This document shows positions 13,150 to 18,909 of a DNA stretch of 18,909 nt, one piece after another (positions within the stretch are counted from its first letter, which is position 1; every line of letters begins with the position of its first letter). The translations under genes were made by a program, and so were the position numbers. Origin of the DNA: PGZG01 sp040235405 (lineage in GTDB: Bacteria; Pseudomonadota; Gammaproteobacteria; Pseudomonadales; Alcanivoracaceae); assembly GCA_040235405.1 (NCBI GenBank), contig JBECKT010000127.1, positions 1 to 18,909 of the forward strand. The letters run 5' to 3'. The notes below the pieces were generated by a model that searched no databases, was not told the origin of the DNA, and was given only the letters and a program-made list of their open reading frames with translations.

Positions 13150-14022
13150 TCAGCGGGCACCTGCTTTGACCTGCCCGACGTCCATGGCACCCATAAACCA
13201 TTGTGGATCAAGCCGTTCCTGATACCAGTTCATGCGCCAGTCAAGGTGCGGCCCGGTGGCACGACCGGATGCTCCGATTTCTGCTATCAGATCACCCTGC
13301 TTGATTTTTTGCCCTTCCTTCACCAGCACTTTGTGCAAATGAATAAAGGTTGATGACAGACCAAAGCCATGGTCAACCACCAGCGTGCCACCAGAATAGA
13401 ACATGTCATCATGCACCAGCGTGACAACACCTGCGGCCGGAGCGATTACCGGGCTACCGGTTGGCGCAGCAATATCAACGCCAAGATGTGGATTACCGGG
13501 TTTGCCGTTATAGAATCGCTGACTGCCATATACGCCACTGATTCGGCCGCTGGCTGGCCAGACAAAGTCATGGTGGAAGAACTCCATATCTGAATCAGAT
13601 TGCCGTGCTTTTCGAACCAGCGCCGCTTCGGCACGAATCCGCTCCAGCTGCTCTGGTGGCGGGGTGACCGTGCGAGCAGGCACGCCCTCGACGCGCTGGA
13701 TATTCCATTGCCGTGGCGTCAAAGTAATCAGCCGCTCCAACTGACGGCCATCAGCCTCAATGCGCAGCAGGCGCTCACCGCTCTCATCTCGACCAAAACC
13801 AAACAGGAAGTGCCCGGACTGGCTGACCCTTAATGGCGTTTCATTCAGCCACACACGGGCACCCGGTATTGACTGGCCGATCATCAGTGCGCCAGGCGCC
13901 GGGTCTCCGCGCAAAGACAACAGCTCGGCCGATAGCAACGGACTGAGCAGAAAAAAAGCACTAGCAATAAGCAGCCGTGTCCTGAATATCAAGCTGCACC
14001 GGATCAAGAACCTGTTTCGCAT
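13150..14022 (-). CDS. M23 (LytM) family metallopeptidase, secreted
   Basis: A 290-residue exported protein likely to act on peptidoglycan, either as endopeptidase or activator. It begins with a basic n-region and hydrophobic core ending in PLLSAELL (signal peptide, about 1-34). A beta-rich middle region follows (APGALMIGQSIPGARVWLN, and an HFLFGFGRDESG segment recalling N-terminal domains of related Pseudomonas peptidases), then a short charged helix (about 140-157) and the LytM domain. Zinc and catalytic residues are present: HLGVD, FIHLH and GPHLDWRMNW. The ATG at 14022 has GGGAG 4 bases upstream and lies 62 bp inside the HD-GYP gene; the basic n-region falls in that overlap, which supports the start. 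It is probably cotranscribed with the HD-GYP gene. Confidence 0.87.
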   Translation of the reverse strand: MRNRFLIRCSLIFRTRLLIASAFFLLSPLLSAELLSLRGDPAPGALMIGQSIPGARVWLNETPLRVSQSGHFLFGFGRDESGERLLRIEADGRQLERLITLTPRQWNIQRVEGVPARTVTPPPEQLERIRAEAALVRKARQSDSDMEFFHHDFVWPASGRISGVYGSQRFYNGKPGNPHLGVDIAAPTGSPVIAPAAGVVTLVHDDMFYSGGTLVVDHGFGLSSTFIHLHKVLVKEGQKIKQGDLIAEIGASGRATGPHLDWRMNWYQERLDPQWFMGAMDVGQVKAGAR

Positions 14023-16132
14023 ACTGCTCCCAGACCCGGCTGCGAATAAAGAGTTCATACAAATCCGGGTCAATATGATTTCCATCACGCATTTTTTGCA
14101 TGATAGAAAGTGCCTGTGAAATTTTCATCGGGTCCTTGTATGGCCGATCCTTGGCAGTCAATGCCTCGAATATATCGGCGATCGCCATCATTCTGGCCGG
14201 CCACGACATCTGCTCGCGTTTTAACCCGCGCGGAAAACCGGTGCCATCCATCTTCTCATGATGGCCGCCAGCATACTCCGGCACTCGACGCAGTTTGCGC
14301 GGGAACGGCAACGACTCCAGCATGTCGATGGTGACTTGCATATGATTGTTGATGATCTGCCGCTCTTCATGGGTCAGGGTGCCGCGCTCGATGCAGAGAT
14401 TGTAAACCTCATCCTCGCTCAGCAGTGGCTGTAACTCTCCGCGAGCATCTCGCCACTGCCTCGCGGCAATATCACGTACCCGCTGTTTGCGTTCCTCGGC
14501 CATAAATTCACCGCCCTTGTTGGCGGTTTCAATAAAGGCCAGCTCTTCGTCCAGCGCGCTCAGCTCCTGCTGCATCGCCTGTTCCAGTTCAGCCCGGCGC
14601 TCAGGCTCGGCCAGAATAGCCAGCAGTGCGTCACGCTCGCGCTGGCTTTTCAACGCGGCGAAGCGGGTCCGGACCGCGTCGATACGGTCACAAAGCGTAT
14701 GCAACTTGGTCGATTTGTCGAGCACCGAATCCGGCGTCGACAGCTTGCCGCAATCGTGCATCCAGGCCGCGACATGCAGTTCGTACCAGCCATCTTCATC
14801 CAGATTGAAATCGCGGAAGGTGGTTTTGTCCTCACAGGCGGCTCTGGCGATCAGCTCGGTCAGCAGTGGCACACGCTGACAGTGGCCAGAAGTGTGCGGG
14901 CTTTTTGCATCGATCGCCTGTGCGATCACCTTGATAAATGCATCCAGAAGGTTCTTCAGCTCCTGCACCAGAATCAGATTGTTCAGGGCAATAGCCGCAT
15001 AACTGGACAGCGCCCTGACCAATGGCTCGATATGCTCGGAGAAGGGAATAATCTCCCGGCTTTGCGGATGCCGTGCATTAACCAGCTGCAGCACACCTAT
15101 GACTTCATTCAAATGATTCAACAACGGAATAGTAAGGAACGACACCGAGCGATAGCCGTGCCGCTCATCAAACGCCTTGGTGCCGGAAAAATCGAACTGC
15201 TCGGAGCGATACGCATCCGCGATATTGACCAGCTGGCCGGAGATGGCAACGTGTGCGGCAACGTGGTGATGATTGTCCTGGCCGTTCTGGTCTCGCAGCG
15301 GCACTGGCGGCAGGCTGATGTCGTTGCCACTGGAGCCACCCTGGTTGATCTTCAGGCTGTCATTGCGAACCAGCGCAAACTCCAGCCGCGGCTGGTCGTT
15401 GTCGTCACGAAACAGATACAGCGAGCCGCCATCTGCATAGGTCATGGCCTGCGCTTCGCTGAGTATCCGCTCCAGCAAACGGCCGGTATTCGGCTCTCCG
15501 GACAGCGCCACCAGCAACTCTTTCTGATCATGCATGGCCCGTTGCTGCTGAATGGCGATGGCGGCAAAGCTGGCCAGCACCGAGATCACCGGCTCCAGTT
15601 TCTGACTGAATGGAATTACCTCACCGCTGTGCTCATCGGTGGCATTAAGCAACTGCAGCACCGCCACCAGTTCCCCGAATTCCGTCATCAAGGGAATCGT
15701 CAGCACCGAGCGGGTGTGATAGCCAAACTGCTTGTCGAAGGCTCGGGTTCCGGAGAAATCAAATTCCTTAACGTCATAAGCATCGGCGATATTGATCATC
15801 TTGCCGGTCAGGCCGGTATGGCTGGCAACATTCCGGTGATTGCCGACCCCATTACGGTACATCGGGATCGCCGGGTAATGGATGCTGCCACCACTGGAGC
15901 CACCAAGACGGATGTTCAGGCTGCGGTTGCGAACAATGGCAAATTCCAGTCTCGCGGTGGCACCATGCCCCTCCACCATGTAGAGCGTGCCGCCATCCGC
16001 CAGCGTCAGCTGCCGAGCCTCCTCCAGCACTGTCTCGCAGAGCCGGGCAATATCATGCTGGGCGGTAATGCGCTGGGCCACTGTGACCAGGCGCTGGTAG
16101 TGAAACAGTGAGATTTCTGAGGGATCATCCAT
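13961..16132 (-). CDS. HD-GYP-type cyclic-di-GMP phosphodiesterase with two GAF domains
   Basis: A 723-residue cytoplasmic protein. Two GAF domains (about 20-195 and 215-385) are clearly duplicated: LADGGTLY/YADGGSLY, LEFAIVRN/LEFALVRN, GGSSG in both, NIADAY in both, FDFSGTRAFD/FDFSGTKAFD, LTIPL in both. The C-terminal domain carries HD-GYP marks: HTSGHCQRV (413-421), MHDCGK with His459-Asp460, INNHM with His597, HHEKMDGTGFP (624-634) and DIFEALTAKDRPY. The GYP motif reads GFP. About 100 extra residues, charged and probably coiled-coil (about 480-580), separate the HD and HHE parts. Such enzymes hydrolyse c-di-GMP; the metal ligands look complete, so activity is likely. No transmembrane segment is seen, so the GAF domains should sense a soluble ligand. 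It is divergent from thrS. Confidence 0.9.
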   Translation of the reverse strand: MDDPSEISLFHYQRLVTVAQRITAQHDIARLCETVLEEARQLTLADGGTLYMVEGHGATARLEFAIVRNRSLNIRLGGSSGGSIHYPAIPMYRNGVGNHRNVASHTGLTGKMINIADAYDVKEFDFSGTRAFDKQFGYHTRSVLTIPLMTEFGELVAVLQLLNATDEHSGEVIPFSQKLEPVISVLASFAAIAIQQQRAMHDQKELLVALSGEPNTGRLLERILSEAQAMTYADGGSLYLFRDDNDQPRLEFALVRNDSLKINQGGSSGNDISLPPVPLRDQNGQDNHHHVAAHVAISGQLVNIADAYRSEQFDFSGTKAFDERHGYRSVSFLTIPLLNHLNEVIGVLQLVNARHPQSREIIPFSEHIEPLVRALSSYAAIALNNLILVQELKNLLDAFIKVIAQAIDAKSPHTSGHCQRVPLLTELIARAACEDKTTFRDFNLDEDGWYELHVAAWMHDCGKLSTPDSVLDKSTKLHTLCDRIDAVRTRFAALKSQRERDALLAILAEPERRAELEQAMQQELSALDEELAFIETANKGGEFMAEERKQRVRDIAARQWRDARGELQPLLSEDEVYNLCIERGTLTHEERQIINNHMQVTIDMLESLPFPRKLRRVPEYAGGHHEKMDGTGFPRGLKREQMSWPARMMAIADIFEALTAKDRPYKDPMKISQALSIMQKMRDGNHIDPDLYELFIRSRVWEQYAKQVLDPVQLDIQDTAAYC

Positions 16133-16297
16133 CGCTGCTGCGTCCGCGGGCTATGGTTAGGGCTGTCATAGCGGGAAGATAGCACAGCTCCCGAGTGAGG
16201 TGCTGTGAGAGGGGTCTGCCACCGGCCCGGGATGCGCTGGCGGCGGAATCCGGCTAGACTTCTGCGGTTCTGTAGCAACCTGTCGCGAAGCAATCCC

Positions 16298-18214
16298 ATG
16301 AGCGTCTCCTACCGCCTGCCCGACGGGGCAGAGATGGCCTTTGATCAACCGGTTACCGGACTGGAACTGGCTGACCGTATCAGCAAGAAACTGGCCAAAC
16401 AGGCCCTGGCCGTGAAGGTCGATGGCACCCTCAAGGATGTCTACCTGCCACTGCCCGCCGGCACCACCGTGCAGATTATTACCCGTGAGGACGAGGACGG
16501 GCTGGAACTGATCCGCCACGACGCCGCCCACATCATGGCCGAGGCGGTACAGGAGCTGTTCCCCGGCACCCAGGTGACCATCGGTCCGACCATCGAGAAC
16601 GGCTTCTACTACGACTTCCATCGCCAGCAGCCCTTCACCCCGGAGGACCTCAAGGCGATCGAGAAGCGCATGCACGAGATCGTCAAACGCAATGAGGACA
16701 TCCGCCGCGAGGTCTGGGATCGCAACGAAGCGGTCGAGTTCTTCCTCAAGCAGGGCGAAACCTTCAAGGCCGAGATCATCCGTGATCTGCCGGCAGATCA
16801 GGAAGTCAGCCTGTACCGCCAGGGCAACTTCATCGACCTGTGCCGCGGCCCGCACCTGCCCGGCACCAGCAAGCTTGGCGACGGCTTCAAGCTGACCAAG
16901 GTGGCCGGCGCCTACTGGCGTGGCGACAGCAATAACCCGCAGCTGCAGCGCATCTATGGCACCGCCTGGCGTAACAAGGATGAGCTGAACGCCTACCTCA
17001 AGCAGATCGAGGAAGCGGAAAAGCGTGACCACCGCAAGCTCGGCCGCGAGATGGGCCTGTTCCATCAGCAGGAAGAAGCGGTGGGCAGCATGTTCTGGCA
17101 TCCGAAGGGCTGGCGCCTGCGCCGCACCCTGGAAAACTACATCCGCGGCAAGATGGAGCGCAACGGCTATCAGGAAGTGAATACTCCGCAGATGATGGAC
17201 CGCAAGCTGTGGGAACAGTCCGGCCACTGGGATAAATACGGCGACGACATGTTCACCGTCTGCACCCATGACCACCGCGATATGGCCATCAAGCCGATGA
17301 ACTGCCCCGGCCATGTGCAGATTTTCAATCAGGGTCTGAAGAGCTACCGCGACCTGCCGATTCGTCTCGGAGAGTTCACCACCCTGTTCCGCAACGAGGC
17401 CCATGGCGCCCTGCACGGGCTGATGCGGGCACGTACTTTCGGTCAGGATGATGCCCATATCTTCTGCACCGAAGCCCAGATCAATGAGGAAACCGCAGCC
17501 TTTATCAAGATGCTGCGCGAGGTGTATACCGACTTCGGCTTTACCGAGATCAAGGTAATGTTCTCGGATCGCCCGGAAAACCGCGCCGGTTCCGATGAAA
17601 CCTGGGACCGCGCTGAAGCCGCCTTGAAAGCCGCAGTAGAAAGCGTTGGTCTGGAGTACAAACTGAATCCGGGCGAAGGCGCATTCTACGGCCCGAAACT
17701 CGAATTCCAGCTGCGCGATGCGATCGGTCGTGACTGGCAGTGCGGCACCTTGCAGGTCGATTTCGTCCTGCCGGAACGCCTTGATGCCGAATACGTGGGC
17801 GAGGACTCCGCACGCCATCGCCCGGTGATGTTGCACCGCGCCGTGCTCGGCTCGCTGGAGCGCTTCCTTGGTATCGTGATCGAGTCCACCGCCGGTTATC
17901 TGCCGCTGTGGCTGTCGCCGCTGCCGGTGGTCGTCGCCACCATTACCAATGCGGTGGACGACTATGCCAGCAAGGTGTCACAGGCACTGACCGATGCCGG
18001 CGTGATCAACGAGCTGGATCTGCGCAACGAAAAAATCGGCTACAAGGTGCGCGAGCACTCCAGATCCAAAGTGCCGGTGATTCTGGTGCTGGGCGAGAAG
18101 GAAGCCGCAGAGGGCCAGGTGGCCATTCGTCGCCTTGGCAGCCAGGACACCGAGGTCATGGCACTGGCAGCAGCCATTGCGCTGTTGAAGGACCAGACCC
18201 GGATGCCACGCTAA
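16298..18214 (+). CDS. thrS: Threonyl-tRNA synthetase
   Basis: ThrRS charges tRNA-Thr and edits mis-charged serine. The 638 residues cover every domain: TGS (about 1-62), editing domain with HDAAH (74-78) and LCRGPHLP, and the class II core with MNCPGHVQIFNQ (zinc Cys near 335), HGLMRARTFGQDDAHIF, MLHRAVLGSLERFLGI and the C-terminal anticodon-binding domain ending near VAIRRLGSQDTEV. The start at 16298 (MSVSYRLPDG) matches the TGS start; the open frame upstream to 16205 lacks homology. Many phrases (TGLELAD, GPTIENGFYYDF, LRDAIGRDWQCGT, PLWLSPLPVVVATI) read like alphaproteobacterial ThrS rather than the Escherichia type. It is followed by hisI, not infC. No strong ribosome-binding site is seen. 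Confidence 0.97.
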   Translation: MSVSYRLPDGAEMAFDQPVTGLELADRISKKLAKQALAVKVDGTLKDVYLPLPAGTTVQIITREDEDGLELIRHDAAHIMAEAVQELFPGTQVTIGPTIENGFYYDFHRQQPFTPEDLKAIEKRMHEIVKRNEDIRREVWDRNEAVEFFLKQGETFKAEIIRDLPADQEVSLYRQGNFIDLCRGPHLPGTSKLGDGFKLTKVAGAYWRGDSNNPQLQRIYGTAWRNKDELNAYLKQIEEAEKRDHRKLGREMGLFHQQEEAVGSMFWHPKGWRLRRTLENYIRGKMERNGYQEVNTPQMMDRKLWEQSGHWDKYGDDMFTVCTHDHRDMAIKPMNCPGHVQIFNQGLKSYRDLPIRLGEFTTLFRNEAHGALHGLMRARTFGQDDAHIFCTEAQINEETAAFIKMLREVYTDFGFTEIKVMFSDRPENRAGSDETWDRAEAALKAAVESVGLEYKLNPGEGAFYGPKLEFQLRDAIGRDWQCGTLQVDFVLPERLDAEYVGEDSARHRPVMLHRAVLGSLERFLGIVIESTAGYLPLWLSPLPVVVATITNAVDDYASKVSQALTDAGVINELDLRNEKIGYKVREHSRSKVPVILVLGEKEAAEGQVAIRRLGSQDTEVMALAAAIALLKDQTRMPR

Positions 18215-18230
18215 CCGACAGGACCGCGCC

Positions 18231-18662
18231 ATGTTCAAGGACAACGAGCAGCAAGCCAGCGGCTTCCGCGTCGCCCTTAACACGGCGCTGGATAACCTGC
18301 GCTACAACGATGCCGGTCTGGTGCCGGCGATCGCCCGCCAGCATGACAGCGGCGAGGTGTTAATGATGGCGTGGATGAACCGCACCGCCATCGAGGAAAC
18401 CCTCGCCACCGGTCGAGTGTGTTATTACTCGCGCTCCCGTGGCGGCCTGTGGCGCAAGGGCGAATCCTCCGGTCAGACCCAGATTCTGAAAAGCCTGCGC
18501 ATCGATTGCGACGGCGACACCCTGTTGCTGGATGTCGACCAGACTGGCCCGGCCTGCCACACCGGCCGGCGCGACTGTTTCTTCTGGCGCGTCGACGGCG
18601 ACAAAGTAGAACTGGATAAATCTCCGCTGATCAGCCCGGATCAGCTCTACGGTAAAAAATAA
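18231..18662 (+). CDS. hisI: Phosphoribosyl-AMP cyclohydrolase HisI
   Basis: HisI opens the purine ring of phosphoribosyl-AMP, the third step of histidine synthesis. The 143 residues are a monofunctional enzyme without a HisE pyrophosphohydrolase part. Key motifs: MMAWMN, YYSRSRGGLWRKGESSG, the metal site RIDCDGD (Asp-Cys-Asp-x-Asp), and the zinc cysteines in ACHTGRRDCFF. A stretch of about 20 residues precedes the core (ALDNLRYNDAGLVPAI). AGGA stands about 8 bases before the ATG at 18231, and thrS ends 16 bp upstream, so the two should be cotranscribed. Its stop TAA shares a base with the cysS ATG. No other his gene is in the window. Confidence 0.96.
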   Translation: MFKDNEQQASGFRVALNTALDNLRYNDAGLVPAIARQHDSGEVLMMAWMNRTAIEETLATGRVCYYSRSRGGLWRKGESSGQTQILKSLRIDCDGDTLLLDVDQTGPACHTGRRDCFFWRVDGDKVELDKSPLISPDQLYGKK

Positions 18663-18909
18663 TGTCCCTGCAGATTCACAACACCCTGTCCGGCAAGAAG
18701 GAAGTCTTCACCCCGCTCGATCCGAACCGGGTGACCATGTATGTGTGCGGCCCGACCGTGTACAACTACGTGCACATCGGCAATGCCCGGCCGGTGGTGG
18801 TGTTTGACCTGCTGTTCCGGCTGCTGCGTCGTCTTTACGGCGCAGAGCATGTGGTCTATGCCCGCAATATCACCGATATCGATGACAAGATCATCAATGC
18901 CGCCCGCGA
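18662..18909 (+). CDS. cysS: Cysteinyl-tRNA synthetase, N-terminal part (3' end outside window)
   Basis: CysRS is a class I synthetase that charges tRNA-Cys. The first 82 residues are visible: TLSGKKEVFTPLDP, MYVCGPTVYNYVHIGNARP with the zinc Cys and the HIGH-type signature HIGN, and ARNITDIDDKIINAA. The GNARPVVVFDLLFRLLRRLYG variant differs from Escherichia CysS (HIGHGRTFVAFD) and recalls alphaproteobacterial proteins. The ATG overlaps the hisI stop by one base (TAATG), indicating translational coupling in a thrS-hisI-cysS operon. Confidence 0.96.
   Translation, partial: MSLQIHNTLSGKKEVFTPLDPNRVTMYVCGPTVYNYVHIGNARPVVVFDLLFRLLRRLYGAEHVVYARNITDIDDKIINAAR

Noticed and set aside
14699..16111. 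470-codon plus-strand open frame across the HD-GYP gene
   Set aside because: Antisense shadow of a well-recognised GAF/HD-GYP protein; no motif of its own.
16166..17836. 556-codon open frame on the minus strand across thrS
   Set aside because: It is the antisense shadow of thrS; the peptide is His/Ala/Leu-rich with no domain, while the plus strand encodes a complete synthetase.
1..18909. CRISPR arrays, insertion sequences, integrase genes, rRNA, ordinary tRNAs
   Set aside because: No repeat-spacer pattern, transposase or integrase motif or tRNA cloverleaf was recognised on either strand by eye.

Overview
The window reads as the chromosome of a gammaproteobacterium of moderately high G+C. 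The left end has the Pseudomonas-type order recN - fur - omlA(bamE) - rnfH - smpB, and the tmRNA encodes an Escherichia-like tag. I would place it near the Pseudomonadales/Oceanospirillales, but the sequence alone does not fix a genus.

Layout. (1) 1-5300 is core genome: the 3' part of recN, convergent fur, divergent lipoprotein gene bamE, then rnfH and a sodium:neurotransmitter-type symporter on the minus strand, smpB on the plus strand, a small two-helix membrane protein, and ssrA (tmRNA) with its terminator. A symporter gene lies where the usual order has ratA. (2) 5450-7342 holds a tandem-domain 6-pyruvoyl-tetrahydropterin-synthase-like gene convergent with a LysR-family regulator. (3) 7400-11600 is the most striking part: an AmrZ-like ribbon-helix-helix regulator, then a CqsS/LqsS-type histidine kinase and an LqsR-type response regulator with overlapping start and stop codons, and convergent to them a CqsA/LqsA-type autoinducer synthase. 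This looks like a complete alpha-hydroxyketone quorum-sensing set (signal synthase, membrane sensor, separate response regulator). (4) 11850-16132 is a cyclic-di-GMP block: a six-helix GGDEF diguanylate cyclase divergent from the synthase, and on the minus strand a double-GAF HD-GYP-type phosphohydrolase overlapping an M23 (LytM) cell-wall peptidase. (5) 16298-18909 is a compact run thrS - hisI - cysS (cysS cut by the window end). Its proteins resemble alphaproteobacterial versions, and thrS is not followed by infC as is usual in gammaproteobacteria.

How the parts may work together (inference): LqsA would make a hydrophobic alpha-hydroxyketone, LqsS would sense it in the membrane and pass phosphate to LqsR. 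The AmrZ-like protein (AmrZ controls motility, exopolysaccharide and c-di-GMP genes in Pseudomonas) and the flanking c-di-GMP synthesis and breakdown enzymes suggest that cell density is linked here to surface or biofilm behaviour. The whole block from ssrA to thrS looks accessory to the core genes around it, though no integrase, transposase or flanking repeat is visible. No CRISPR array, insertion sequence, rRNA or ordinary tRNA gene was recognised.
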